Positions 1-7,993 are shown, numbered from the stretch's first letter. The stretch is 35,587 bases of DNA from W0P28-013 sp963621145 (GCA_963621145.1 CAVFDI010000011.1:1-35587), one strand, 5' to 3'. Numbers and translations are program-made. Notes: generated by a model from the letters alone, not told the origin.

Positions 1-384
1 TCTAAAATTCTACGCGTTTATATTTTTCTTTGGTAAGTTACTAGATATTTTTGCGCTTTTTGTCGCTCTTTGCGAATTTTCGTTTCTAATCGGCATCTTT
101 TTCGTCTTTTCTCAGTCACAGGACACCCTGCTCCTTCGAAAATCAAAAAAAATCTGCTCAATTATAATTCAAAAATTCTTGCAAAGATAATTTCTAGAAC
201 CTACCTTAATGGCTTTTATTGGAATTTTGCCCTCAAAAAATCGAACTGCAAAGTTACAGAAAAATTTTTATCGGCGAAATCGCATTATTTTTCTCAAAAA
301 GGATTGATGAGCAGGAAAAGTGATCAATCGATTTTTGTTCCGATCACATAGTTGCGCAGTGATTTTCAGTTTTTTAGAAAAATA
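1..384. other. Gene-free AT-rich left edge
   Basis: I see no convincing gene here. The open frames are short, low in complexity and start with TTG. Two boxes of the TAnnTTTG type lie on the minus strand (complement of 182-189 and of 249-256). They would drive transcription leftwards, toward a gene or small RNA beyond the window edge. A minus-strand peptide rich in Lys and Arg (about 33 codons from a GTG near 117-119) is open but unsupported. Confidence 0.4.
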
Positions 385-503
385 AAATCGCCGCAAATCC
401 GCATCAATACTGATGATTTTGCAATTTTCGACAAAAACGCTACTCCCGATTTTCTTGAAAAATCGGAAGTAGTAAGTCGAATTTTTCGCAAAAATCGGAA
501 GTA
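385..503. repeat. 119-bp direct repeat, left copy
   Basis: This segment is identical base for base to 1810-1928, with a constant offset of 1425 bp. The two copies bracket the ATPase gene at 645-1793. The last 58 bp form two hairpins. The first pairs 446-454 with 457-466, and the second lies within 478-498. Each is followed by GGAAGTA, with a GTAAGT linker after the first. Confidence 0.9.
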
Positions 504-552
504 AATTCTCCAATTTTTTCATTATTCAGCACGAAATTTAGAAAAAAAATCG

Positions 553-560
553 TACCTTTG
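553..560 (+). promoter_or_regulatory. -7 box TACCTTTG for the ATPase gene
   Basis: TACCTTTG fits the Bacteroidetes TAnnTTTG box. No clear -33 element is seen. Transcription from here would place the 566-621 hairpins in the mRNA leader. Confidence 0.5.
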
Positions 561-565
561 CGGCA

Positions 566-621
566 GATTTTTCGTGAAAATCGGAAGTAGTAAGTCGGAT
601 TTTCTATGAAAATCGGAAGTA
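566..621 (+). repeat. Paired hairpin module in the ATPase leader
   Basis: Two hairpins share the unit found in the 119-bp repeats. AATCGGAAGTA starts at 579 and 611, a 32-bp period, and the same 32-bp spacing is seen at 461/493 and 1886/1918. The module lies between the -7 box and the likely ATG at 645. It also contains an in-frame ATG at 606, which I take as part of the repeat and not as the start. Confidence 0.7.
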
Positions 622-644
622 AAACCGTCAATTTTTGTACGATT

Positions 645-1793
645 ATGAAAAAGCAAATTCAACGTTATTGCCCACTGGGAAAGGAATTAGAGAGCAGTGT
701 GTTCCTTTTTGGCGCGCGACAAACTGGTAAAAGCACTTTTCTTGAACAAACATTCAAGGACGCCATCTTTTTCGATCTGCTCGACAGTGGCACAAAACGC
801 CGTTTCGAGCGTCGCCCCGAACTGCTTTTCGAATTGTTGCAAAACGAGCCGAGCGAGCGCATTGTCATCATCGACGAGATTGTGGAAGTGCCGACTTTGC
901 TCAACGAGGTGCATCGGCTGATTCAGAAAAAAGGCATGCGTTTCATTCTCTGCGGCAGCAGCGCGCGTAAACTGAAACATCACAGTTACAACACGCTCGG
1001 CGGACGGGCGCGACCATGCTATTTTTATCCATTTGTTAGTGCCGAACTGCCCCATTTGAACCTCGACCACGCATTGCTCTATGGCATGTTGCCGCCGCAC
1101 TACCTCAGCAAAAATCCGCACGAGGCCTTGGCTGGTTATGTCGATGTTTATCTGAAAGAGGAGATAAAAGAGCAGGCTTTGGTGCGAAAAATAGAGGGTT
1201 TTCAGCGATTTTTGGAGGCTGCTGCGCTTACCAATGCCGAAATTATCAACTACAGCAACATTGCCAGCGATTGTGGCGTTTCGGCCAAGGCGGTGAAGGA
1301 ATATTTCTCCATTCTCGAAGATTCGCTCATTGGCTACGTCATTCCATCGTATACACGGGTGAAAAAGCGAAAAGTGGTGCAATCGCCAAAGTTCTATTTT
1401 TTCGATGTGGGCATCTACAACTACATTATGGGGCGCACCTCGTTGGCGCCTGGCACTGCCGAATATGGCCATTGTTTCGAGCATTTTGTGATTCAGGAGT
1501 TGGTGGCCTATATTGGCTACACGCACAATCGCAAACGCCTTTCGTATTGGCACACCTACAACGACAAGGAGATTGATGCTGTGATAGGCGAGGCCGAAAT
1601 TGGAATCGAGATAAAATCGACCGAAGAGGTTTTGCCAAAGCACATAGCCACATTCAAAGAATTTTCCGACGAATTCCCCGAAAGTCGCTGCATTGTGGTG
1701 TCGCGCGACTGCATGAGCCGCACCATGGGACGTGTGGAATGTCTCTACATTTTCGACTTCTTGCGCAAACTTTGGGCTGGCGAACTGTTTTGA
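645..1793 (+). CDS. AAA-family ATPase with DUF4143-type C-terminal domain
   Basis: This is a 382-residue soluble protein. A P-loop GARQTGKS lies at residues 23-30 and a Walker B IVIIDEI at about 73-79, followed by a sensor-like FILCGSS. The middle part is helical, with a winged-helix-like stretch around NIASDCGVSAKAVKEYF. The C-terminal part reads EIDAVIGEAEIGIEIKST, the acidic and E-x-K pattern of a PD-(D/E)XK-like fold in DUF4143 proteins. The family is common and often multi-copy in Bacteroidales; its role is unknown. I chose the ATG at 645 because the upstream ATG at 606 lies inside a hairpin repeat and adds no conserved sequence. The gene stands alone between two 119-bp direct repeats, which suggests a cassette. 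A second, divergent DUF4143 gene lies at 34046-35326. Confidence 0.85.
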   Translation: MKKQIQRYCPLGKELESSVFLFGARQTGKSTFLEQTFKDAIFFDLLDSGTKRRFERRPELLFELLQNEPSERIVIIDEIVEVPTLLNEVHRLIQKKGMRFILCGSSARKLKHHSYNTLGGRARPCYFYPFVSAELPHLNLDHALLYGMLPPHYLSKNPHEALAGYVDVYLKEEIKEQALVRKIEGFQRFLEAAALTNAEIINYSNIASDCGVSAKAVKEYFSILEDSLIGYVIPSYTRVKKRKVVQSPKFYFFDVGIYNYIMGRTSLAPGTAEYGHCFEHFVIQELVAYIGYTHNRKRLSYWHTYNDKEIDAVIGEAEIGIEIKSTEEVLPKHIATFKEFSDEFPESRCIVVSRDCMSRTMGRVECLYIFDFLRKLWAGELF

Positions 1794-1809
1794 CGAAAGT
1801 TTTTCTCAG

Positions 1810-1928
1810 AAATCGCCGCAAATCCGCATCAATACTGATGATTTTGCAATTTTCGACAAAAACGCTACTCCCGATTTTCTTGAAAAATCGGAAGTAGTAA
1901 GTCGAATTTTTCGCAAAAATCGGAAGTA
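1810..1928. repeat. 119-bp direct repeat, right copy
   Basis: This copy is identical to 385-503 and begins 17 bp after the ATPase stop codon. It carries the same two hairpins. There is no T-tract after them, so a classical terminator role is unlikely. Confidence 0.9.
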
Positions 1929-1979
1929 GAATTGCTAATTTTCATCTAAAAAAAGCTCAACAGTACAACGCATTGTTGC

Positions 1980-1987
1980 TATTTTTG
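1980..1987 (+). promoter_or_regulatory. -7 box TATTTTTG upstream of the DUF4834-like gene
   Basis: TATTTTTG fits TAnnTTTG and would give a leader of about 60 nt. The leader holds a full AAGGAGG at 2034-2040. That is unusual for this phylum and sits 16 nt from the ATG at 2057, farther than a normal Shine-Dalgarno. Confidence 0.4.
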
Positions 1988-2056
1988 TCGTTGCATTTGC
2001 TATGTTTTTTTTGGTATGATTTTTGCAGACAACAAGGAGGATAAATCGAAATTTCA

Positions 2057-2293
2057 ATGGCATTTCTTTGGTTTTTGATGTTGATTTTTACTGCCGCGCT
2101 TCTGATTGTGCTGATGCTCGGTTGGCAAGTTTTTCATTTTCTCTTTGGCGGTCGCAGTAGCCATCGGCAAGAGTCTAAAAATGAGGCAGACGCACAGGTT
2201 GCCGCCGACCATCGACGCTTGCAGAACATCAAACGACAGTTTAAGCGCATGGGCGAAGATGTGCCATACGAAGATGTGCATTTTGAAAATTGA
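2057..2293 (+). CDS. Small membrane protein, DUF4834-like
   Basis: This 78-residue protein has one N-terminal membrane segment (residues about 3-31, FLWFLMLIFTAALLIVLMLG). A charged cytoplasmic tail follows, ending in an acidic GEDVPYEDVHFEN stretch. The layout of one helix, a basic linker and an acidic 'Y/V-E-D' tail resembles the DUF4834 family of Bacteroidota, whose function is unknown. The assignment rests on layout and a short tail motif, so it is tentative. Translation probably starts at the ATG at 2057. An ATT at 2051 is better spaced from the strong AAGGAGG, but I have no reason to prefer it. The pckA promoter begins just after the stop. Confidence 0.65.
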   Translation: MAFLWFLMLIFTAALLIVLMLGWQVFHFLFGGRSSHRQESKNEADAQVAADHRRLQNIKRQFKRMGEDVPYEDVHFEN

Positions 2294-2312
2294 AAAAAAA
2301 AGCGTACTTTTG
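2282..2312 (+). promoter_or_regulatory. pckA promoter
   Basis: TTTG at 2282-2285 and TACTTTTG at 2305-2312 are 19 bp apart, the spacing expected of Bacteroidetes sigma-ABfr-type promoters. The predicted leader before pckA is about 90 nt. Confidence 0.7.
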
Positions 2313-2320
2313 CGCTGTCG

Positions 2321-2370
2321 TTCAAAACTGCTGAACTATTCGCTAAATAGTTGAAATAGAGCGTTTTGAA
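2321..2370 (+). promoter_or_regulatory. Nested hairpin in the pckA leader
   Basis: TTCAAAAC at 2321-2328 is the exact reverse complement of GTTTTGAA at 2363-2370. Inside it, AACTATT at 2334-2340 pairs with AATAGTT at 2346-2352 around a 5-nt loop. The structure lies entirely in the predicted 5' leader. No known riboswitch class is recognised. Confidence 0.5.
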
Positions 2371-2411
2371 ATATCGATAAGAGAAAAATTAACCAAAATA
2401 AAACAACAATT

Positions 2412-4016
2412 ATGGCAAAATTAGATTTGACTAAGTATGGCATTACGGGCGCTACCGTAATTGCGCACAACCCGTCGTACGAAGAGTTGTTTGCCGAAGA
2501 GACCAAAGCAGGCCTCGAAGGCTACGAAGTAGGACAGGTAACCGAACTTGGTGCTGTGAATGTGATGACTGGTATTTTCACTGGTCGTTCGCCAAAGGAC
2601 AAGTACATTGTGATGGACCAAAACTCGAAAGACACCGTTTGGTGGACTAGCGACGAGTACAAAAACGACAACCACCCAATGTCGGAAGAGGTTTGGGGCA
2701 AAGTGAAGGCCATCGCCCAAAAAGAACTTTGCAACAAAAATCTGTATGTTGTAGATGCCTTCTGCGGTGCAAACAAAGACACTCGCATGGCCGTCCGCTT
2801 CATTGTGGAAGTGGCTTGGCAGGCTCACTTTGTCGAGAATATGTTTATTAAACCAACCGCTGAAGAACTCGAGCATTTCGAACCAACTTTCGTTATCTAC
2901 AACGCTTCGAAAGCCAAAGTGGACAACTACAAAGAACTTGGTTTGAACTCCGAAACTTGCGTTGCTTTCAACGTAACATCGCGCGAGCAAGTCATCATCA
3001 ACACTTGGTACGGTGGCGAAATGAAGAAAGGTATGTTCTCGATGATGAACTACTACTTGCCACTGAAAGGCATTGCTTCGATGCACTGCTCGGCCAACTG
3101 CGACATGGAAGGCAAAAACACCGCCATCTTCTTCGGACTTAGCGGCACGGGAAAAACCACCCTTTCGACCGATCCAAAACGCAAACTGATTGGCGACGAC
3201 GAACACGGCTGGGACGACAATGGCGTATTCAACTTCGAAGGTGGTTGCTATGCCAAGGTTATCAACCTCGACAAAGAGAGCGAACCCGACATCTACAACG
3301 CAATCAAACGCAATGCACTGCTCGAAAATGTTACCGTTGACAAAGACGGCAAAATCGATTTCACCGACAAGAGCGTTACGGAGAACACGCGCGTTTCGTA
3401 CCCAATCAATCACATTCAGAACATTCAACCAGGTTCGTCGGCTCCCGCTGCAAAACAGGTTATTTTCTTGAGTGCTGATGCATTTGGCGTGCTGCCTCCA
3501 GTTTCTATTCTCACTCCAGAGCAGACAAAATACTACTTCTTGAGTGGCTTCACCGCAAAATTGGCTGGTACCGAGCGCGGCATCACCGAGCCAACGCCAA
3601 CCTTCTCGGCTTGCTTTGGTCAGGCATTCCTCGAACTGCACCCAACTAAATATGCCGAAGAATTGGTTAAGAAGATGGAAAAATCGGGCGCAAAAGCCTA
3701 TTTGGTAAACACTGGCTGGAACGGCACAGGCAAACGTATCTCTATCAAAGATACGCGCGGCATTATCGACGCCATTTTGAGCGGTGCTATCAATTCGGCT
3801 CCTACCAAAACCATTCCTCACTTCAACTTTGAGGTGCCAACGGCTCTGCCAGGAGTTGATCCGCAAATTCTCGATCCACGCGACACCTACAAATGCTCGT
3901 GCGAATGGGAAGAGAAAGCCCACGATTTGGCTTCGCGCTTCATCAAAAATTTTGCAAAATACGAAGGCAATGCTGCCGGCAAAGCACTTGTGGCTGCTGG
4001 TCCGTCGCTCGACTAA
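2412..4016 (+). CDS. pckA: Phosphoenolpyruvate carboxykinase (ATP)
   Basis: This 534-residue cytoplasmic enzyme interconverts oxaloacetate plus ATP with phosphoenolpyruvate, CO2 and ADP. In fermenting Bacteroidales it usually runs toward oxaloacetate, feeding fumarate and succinate production. Diagnostic motifs are all present. The substrate-binding FTGRSPKDKY has its Arg at residue 59. The P-loop GLSGTGKTT lies at about 242-250. A kinase-2 motif IGDDEHGWDD follows, and later comes FTAKLAGTERG. Length is normal for the ATP-dependent class. Codon use is that of a highly expressed host gene. It has its own promoter, a structured leader of about 90 nt and an intrinsic terminator, so it is a single-gene transcript. 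Confidence 0.98.
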   Translation: MAKLDLTKYGITGATVIAHNPSYEELFAEETKAGLEGYEVGQVTELGAVNVMTGIFTGRSPKDKYIVMDQNSKDTVWWTSDEYKNDNHPMSEEVWGKVKAIAQKELCNKNLYVVDAFCGANKDTRMAVRFIVEVAWQAHFVENMFIKPTAEELEHFEPTFVIYNASKAKVDNYKELGLNSETCVAFNVTSREQVIINTWYGGEMKKGMFSMMNYYLPLKGIASMHCSANCDMEGKNTAIFFGLSGTGKTTLSTDPKRKLIGDDEHGWDDNGVFNFEGGCYAKVINLDKESEPDIYNAIKRNALLENVTVDKDGKIDFTDKSVTENTRVSYPINHIQNIQPGSSAPAAKQVIFLSADAFGVLPPVSILTPEQTKYYFLSGFTAKLAGTERGITEPTPTFSACFGQAFLELHPTKYAEELVKKMEKSGAKAYLVNTGWNGTGKRISIKDTRGIIDAILSGAINSAPTKTIPHFNFEVPTALPGVDPQILDPRDTYKCSCEWEEKAHDLASRFIKNFAKYEGNAAGKALVAAGPSLD

Positions 4017-4041
4017 TTTGCAAGTTGTAAGAATAATTGGG

Positions 4042-4073
4042 AGCGGTACGACGCAAGTTGTACCGCTTTTTTT
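4042..4073 (+). terminator. Intrinsic terminator of pckA
   Basis: AGCGGTAC at 4042-4049 pairs with GTACCGCT at about 4060-4067, followed by a run of seven T. The T-tract runs almost directly into the -7 box of the lipoate ligase gene at 4077. Confidence 0.9.
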
Positions 4074-4076
4074 GTG

Positions 4077-4084
4077 TAATTTTG
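4077..4084 (+). promoter_or_regulatory. -7 box TAATTTTG for lplA
   Basis: TAATTTTG starts three bases after the pckA terminator T-tract. A TTG at 4058-4060 lies 16 bp upstream, inside the hairpin. The predicted leader is about 15 nt. Confidence 0.65.
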
Positions 4085-4104
4085 TGGCGAATTTATTCAG
4101 AAAA

Positions 4105-5070
4105 ATGAAGCCGAAATTGCGCATAGTTTTGAGCCGTCAGCACAATCCGTATCTGAATTTGGCGGTTGAAAATGGTCTGTTGCAGCATCATGAGCCGAAT
4201 GTGGTTACGCTGTTTCTGTGGCGCAACGAGCGCGCAGTGGTGATTGGTGCCAATCAAAATCCGTTTGCTGAATGCAATTTGCAGGCTATGGCGGACGATG
4301 GTGTGCTTTTGGCGCGTCGTTGCACAGGCGGTGGCGCTGTGTTTCACGATTTGGGTAATATGAATTTTTCGTTTGTGGCGGACAAATCGCTCTACAGTGT
4401 GCCGCGGCAAATGCGTGTCATTCAGCAGGCGTTGCGCTGTTTTGGTCTAGAAACTGAAGTCTCGGGGCGCAACGACATCACTTTCGAAGGACGGAAATTT
4501 TCGGGTAACGCGTTTGGTTCGACGCGCGAGCAAGCCCTTCACCACGGCACTTTGCTGATAAAAACCGATGCCGAAAAGATGATGCGTTACCTGAATGTGA
4601 GCCGCACAAAACTGCAAAAACATGGTGTGCAGTCGGTGGCGAGCCGCGTGGTGAATCTGTCGGAAGTGGCGCCAATTACGGCTGAAAATGTGGTGCAGCC
4701 GCTCATCGAGGCATTTCAGAGTGTCTACGAAAATGTGGCGCAGTTGGTCGATTTTGACGCGCTTTGCGATGCCGAAGCCATTGCATTTAGCCAGAAAATT
4801 CAGAGCGAAGAGTATCTTTTGGGGCGTTGGCGTGAGTTTCGTGCGGTGCGCAGCGGATATTTTGCGTGGGGCAGTGTGGCGGTCGATTTGCAGATAGATG
4901 AGCAGCACGGCATCATTAGCAGCGCCACCATTGCGAGCGATAGTCTGCAGCCCGAAGCCATTGCGCAAGCCGAAAATCTTCTGAAAAATGCCTCTACAAC
5001 CGCCGTTCCAACCATTCCAGAAGGCGAAAATCAGCAGATTCTGAAAGACATTTTTAGTCTGATTTTTTAG
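4105..5070 (+). CDS. lplA: Lipoate-protein ligase A
   Basis: This 321-residue protein attaches free lipoate, via lipoyl-AMP, to the lysine of lipoyl domains such as glycine cleavage H protein and 2-oxoacid dehydrogenases. RRCTGGGAVFHD (residues 71-82) and GRNDI (121-125) are lipoyl-AMP-binding motifs. The lysine of KFSGNA (about 131) matches the catalytic Lys. A C-terminal accessory domain (about 235-321) is present, so it should catalyse both activation and transfer. The frame is open far upstream through the end of pckA. The ATG at 4105, just after the -7 box, starts the conserved sequence. The last 17 bp overlap the convergent comEC gene. Confidence 0.93.
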   Translation: MKPKLRIVLSRQHNPYLNLAVENGLLQHHEPNVVTLFLWRNERAVVIGANQNPFAECNLQAMADDGVLLARRCTGGGAVFHDLGNMNFSFVADKSLYSVPRQMRVIQQALRCFGLETEVSGRNDITFEGRKFSGNAFGSTREQALHHGTLLIKTDAEKMMRYLNVSRTKLQKHGVQSVASRVVNLSEVAPITAENVVQPLIEAFQSVYENVAQLVDFDALCDAEAIAFSQKIQSEEYLLGRWREFRAVRSGYFAWGSVAVDLQIDEQHGIISSATIASDSLQPEAIAQAENLLKNASTTAVPTIPEGENQQILKDIFSLIF

Positions 5071-7117
5071 CCGACATTTTCCATGCGCCCTGTTCGCTCA
5101 CGGAGTAGAATTGGCAGCCTTGCGCATTGCATAAATCCTTGAATTTCTGATTGTTACGCCGATAAACTTCGCCCGAAGTGATCAGCATTTTTGGACTGAC
5201 GAACTGAAAAAAATCGTCGGCAGGGTAGACTGCGCGCCCAACCACCAAATAATCGACTTCGAGCGGCTGAGGAGCGGTTTTGTAGCGGAAAAAGTTCTGA
5301 TCGAGCACCAACACGCGCTGTCCGTTGAAAGTGAAGGCGCGACTCGAAAGTGTGCTATCGCTCACAAAATGTGGCGGCATAGCGTCGACCTTTTCCCAAA
5401 AATCGCCCGCAAGCCGTTGATAAATGGTTGAATCAGAGGAGATTATGAGATTTTCGTCGCGCGAGAGGCGGTTTACAAAGAGCGATTTTGAATGGCTGTA
5501 GACAATCAGATTTTCGGTGCTGAGCGCTTGGTAACGGTTGTAGCCATGAATGCCGAAAAATGCCAAAACGAAGAACAGAGTGAGACTTAAGTTTCTGAAA
5601 GTGAGGCGATAACAACAAAATCCGCAGGCAAAAATTGCTAAATAGAGCAGTAGTAGTTGCCAGCCATCAATCCAAACAATGGAGAGCGAATGCGGCAGAT
5701 TTTCGATGCAAGTGATGAGAAAATACATTGCTTTCAGCGTCCAATTGAGCAGCCATGCCACTGCTGCGCCCACATACGGAATCCACGAGGTGGCGAACAG
5801 TGCCACTGCGCCATAGAGAATGATTGACGCGGCTGGAATAACCACGAAGTTGCTGAGTAAGAAGTAGTTAGGAAATTGATGAAAATAGAAAATGGAGAAT
5901 GGCGCTGTTCCAATTTGCGCTGCCAGCGACACGGCCGTAAGTTCCCATGCCCAGCGCAGAAAACGATTTTTCACCGTGAGCAGCGCCACAATTTTCGGTT
6001 GAAAATAGACAATGGCAATCACTGCGCTGTAGCTCAATTCGAAGCCGACATCGAAAAGAAGCGTTGGCTTGTAGAGCAGCAGCAGAAATGCCGACATAAA
6101 TATGGTGTTGAACGTTTGCGATTTGCGCCCAATGATGCCGGCCAACGCCATGCACGAAAACATGATGGTGGCGCGCAGAACCGATGGCGAAAGTCCCGTT
6201 ACAAAGGCGTAGAACCACAGAAAAATGATGATGAGTGCCGATTTTATGCGTTCGTTGCGGCGTGTGTGGCGCAGAAAAAGCGAAAGAATCCAGCCAAAAA
6301 CAGCGTAGATAATGCCCACATGCAGACCGCTCACTGCCAACACATGCATGGCGCCAGTGGTGCTGAAACTCTCGCGCAGTTCGGGTGTGAGTGCGTCTTT
6401 GTAGCCCAGCGTGAGTGCTGCCAGCATGCCAAATTCGTCGCCCGTAAGTCCCATGCGGCGGTAGATGTCGAGCAGATATTCGCGGCAGTCGTCGGCAAAA
6501 TCGATGAGCGAGAAGCCAGTTTTCTGTCCGATGATTTGCCAGTCGCCAGCGGCCACATAACCGCTTCCTCCAATGCCTTGGTGGCGCAGGTAGAGTCCGT
6601 AGTCGAACTCTTCGGGATTACCAACCAGTCGTGGCGGTGCAATGCTGCTCGAAACTAGCATTTTTTCGCCGCGTTGTAGTACGAGCGAAGCCGAATCTTT
6701 GGCAATGTAGAGAATAATCTCTTTTTCGGTTGGGTGCGTGCCGAGGCTGTCGATGCGCGCAATGGTTTGTGCGTGGCACATCACGCTGCGTTCTTTCTCT
6801 ATCGGGCGCGTGGTTAGTTGCAGTTGGTAGATGGCGGCACTATCGTCGAAATCGAGGCAGGTTTTGGTCTCGAATCGGTGCTGAAGCAGCATGCCAAAGC
6901 CGACGAGTGTGAGAAATAATCCGAAGCCAAACAGGCTGCGCAGGCGGTAACTTGTGTTTGTGTCTTTTATGGCAAAATTGATGACGATGGCTGCGATTCC
7001 CGTGGTGCACAGCGCAATGGCAGCCCAAAGGTTGTAGCCGCCCACTTCGCCTACCACAATTCCAATTGCCAGAAATGCGAATAGGCGCAGAAAGGGTGTT
7101 TTCTCTAAGAATCGCAT
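5054..7117 (-). CDS. comEC: ComEC/Rec2-family DNA uptake channel
   Basis: This 687-residue polytopic inner-membrane protein resembles the channel that carries single-stranded DNA into the cytoplasm during natural transformation. N-terminal membrane helices are followed by a soluble DUF4131-type domain. The competence core follows, with the family signature AVSGLHVG at about residues 261-268 and many helices up to about 530. The C-terminal 150 residues are soluble but lack a clear metallo-beta-lactamase HxHxDH motif, as is usual for the shorter Bacteroidetes forms. The ATG at 7117 is the start; the longer frame uses a TTG inside a heptad repeat. It is probably the last gene of a minus-strand group with the two genes to its right. 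Its 3' end overlaps lplA. Confidence 0.92.
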   Translation of the reverse strand: MRFLEKTPFLRLFAFLAIGIVVGEVGGYNLWAAIALCTTGIAAIVINFAIKDTNTSYRLRSLFGFGLFLTLVGFGMLLQHRFETKTCLDFDDSAAIYQLQLTTRPIEKERSVMCHAQTIARIDSLGTHPTEKEIILYIAKDSASLVLQRGEKMLVSSSIAPPRLVGNPEEFDYGLYLRHQGIGGSGYVAAGDWQIIGQKTGFSLIDFADDCREYLLDIYRRMGLTGDEFGMLAALTLGYKDALTPELRESFSTTGAMHVLAVSGLHVGIIYAVFGWILSLFLRHTRRNERIKSALIIIFLWFYAFVTGLSPSVLRATIMFSCMALAGIIGRKSQTFNTIFMSAFLLLLYKPTLLFDVGFELSYSAVIAIVYFQPKIVALLTVKNRFLRWAWELTAVSLAAQIGTAPFSIFYFHQFPNYFLLSNFVVIPAASIILYGAVALFATSWIPYVGAAVAWLLNWTLKAMYFLITCIENLPHSLSIVWIDGWQLLLLYLAIFACGFCCYRLTFRNLSLTLFFVLAFFGIHGYNRYQALSTENLIVYSHSKSLFVNRLSRDENLIISSDSTIYQRLAGDFWEKVDAMPPHFVSDSTLSSRAFTFNGQRVLVLDQNFFRYKTAPQPLEVDYLVVGRAVYPADDFFQFVSPKMLITSGEVYRRNNQKFKDLCNAQGCQFYSVSEQGAWKMSAKKSD

Positions 7118-7125
7118 CCGCTCAA

Positions 7126-7160
7126 AAGTCGCAAGTAACAAGTCGCAAGTCGCAAGATTA
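7126..7160. repeat. Heptad array (AAGTCGC type) before comEC
   Basis: The plus strand reads five consecutive 7-mers: AAGTCGC, AAGTAAC, AAGTCGC, AAGTCGC, AAGATTA. The array ends 9 bp from the comEC ATG, so it fills the ribosome-binding region. Confidence 0.85.
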
Positions 7161-7193
7161 AAGGGTGTAGGCTAAAAAAATGCAGTTCAGCCT

Positions 7194-7221
7194 CTTAATT
7201 CTTAATTCAAAATTCTTAATT
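7194..7221. repeat. Heptad array containing a 27-bp stop-proximal element
   Basis: Four 7-mers: CTTAATT, CTTAATT, CAAAATT, CTTAATT. Bases 7195-7221 are the exact reverse complement of 10075-10101. The stop codon of the gene ending at 7216 lies inside the array. Confidence 0.9.
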
Positions 7222-7926
7222 CTCTTTCTCGGGTGTTGGGATTTCTTCGCCTTTGCGCAGATAGTACACAATGCCGCAGTCGGTGCAGTGTTTCCAGCGG
7301 TTGTAGGCCGATTGCGAAGCGTAGAATTTCTCTATTGAATCCCAAATTTGGCGGATGAGTTCGTCCACTTTTTTGCGCATTTCAACCACATTTTCCAGAT
7401 TGCGAGCCGTGCTGCTTTGGTACACTTTTTGGCTGTTTTTGCACTCTTTGAAAACGTCGTAATGCACCTTCACTTTGGCTATCGACGGGTATTGCAGAGG
7501 CGCGCCACCATTGCGTTGGCGTTCGTTTTCGCCATCGATTATGTTGCGTCCCCAGTCGATTATGGCCTGTTCGTTGCTCAGGTCGGGCACGGTGAAGTTG
7601 TCGGGATCGAGTTTGTAGAAACGCTTGTGTTCGCGCTTAATCTCGTTGCGCTGCACGGCAAGGTTCAGCACCTGAATGAAGTGTGAAATGTAGAGCCTTG
7701 CATTGCGTAGCGTGGGCTGATAGCGTTTGTTGGCCTCCACTTGGTTCTCGAATGTTTGGTTGTAGAGTTGCACCAAATTCAAGAAAAGAGGGTAGTTCAC
7801 GCGTGCCTCGTTCAGCAAACGGTACGAAATGGGCAGTTCGCCTTGCACGTAGGTGTCGATGTCGGTGATGCGCTCCAGAGCGCGTAGTCGCGCCTGATCG
7901 GTGTTGGGTAATCGTCTGTATGGCAT
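7216..7926 (-). CDS. Helical protein of unknown function
   Basis: This 236-residue soluble protein is mostly helical. It begins MPYRRLPNTDQARLRAL, an opening I associate with a conserved but uncharacterised Bacteroidales family. It has no signal peptide or membrane segment. The C-terminus carries a CTDCG pair that could be half of a zinc site, and the protein ends in a charged tail. The ATG at 7926 starts the conserved sequence; the longer frame uses a TTG at 7968. It lies between the polyprenyl synthase and comEC in the same direction, with gaps of about 100 bp filled with heptad arrays. This placement does not reveal a role. Confidence 0.75.
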   Translation of the reverse strand: MPYRRLPNTDQARLRALERITDIDTYVQGELPISYRLLNEARVNYPLFLNLVQLYNQTFENQVEANKRYQPTLRNARLYISHFIQVLNLAVQRNEIKREHKRFYKLDPDNFTVPDLSNEQAIIDWGRNIIDGENERQRNGGAPLQYPSIAKVKVHYDVFKECKNSQKVYQSSTARNLENVVEMRKKVDELIRQIWDSIEKFYASQSAYNRWKHCTDCGIVYYLRKGEEIPTPEKEN

Positions 7927-7993
7927 AGGCTTTAAGGTTAAGATCAATTTGCAACTGATGGTTGGCAATTGAAAGTTATGTGTGTATTTATGG

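Noticed and set aside
70..351. A 93-codon plus-strand frame at the left edge
   Set aside because: It starts with TTG, has low complexity and no motif, and its only recognisable signals are minus-strand promoter-like boxes.
447..621. CRISPR array or type III toxin-antitoxin RNA
   Set aside because: The repeats pair only in twos, have no variable spacers of fixed length and no cas gene. The neighbouring ORF is an ATPase and not a ToxN-like nuclease.
268..631. Two minus-strand frames sharing an LLPIF...TYYFRF peptide
   Set aside because: The shared peptide comes from translating the hairpin repeats, not from a conserved protein.
687..1643. A 318-codon minus-strand frame
   Set aside because: It is antisense to the DUF4143 ATPase, whose P-loop and Walker B are clear.
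2421..4124. A 567-codon minus-strand frame
   Set aside because: It is antisense to pckA and mirrors its codon bias; it has no protein motif and pckA is certain.
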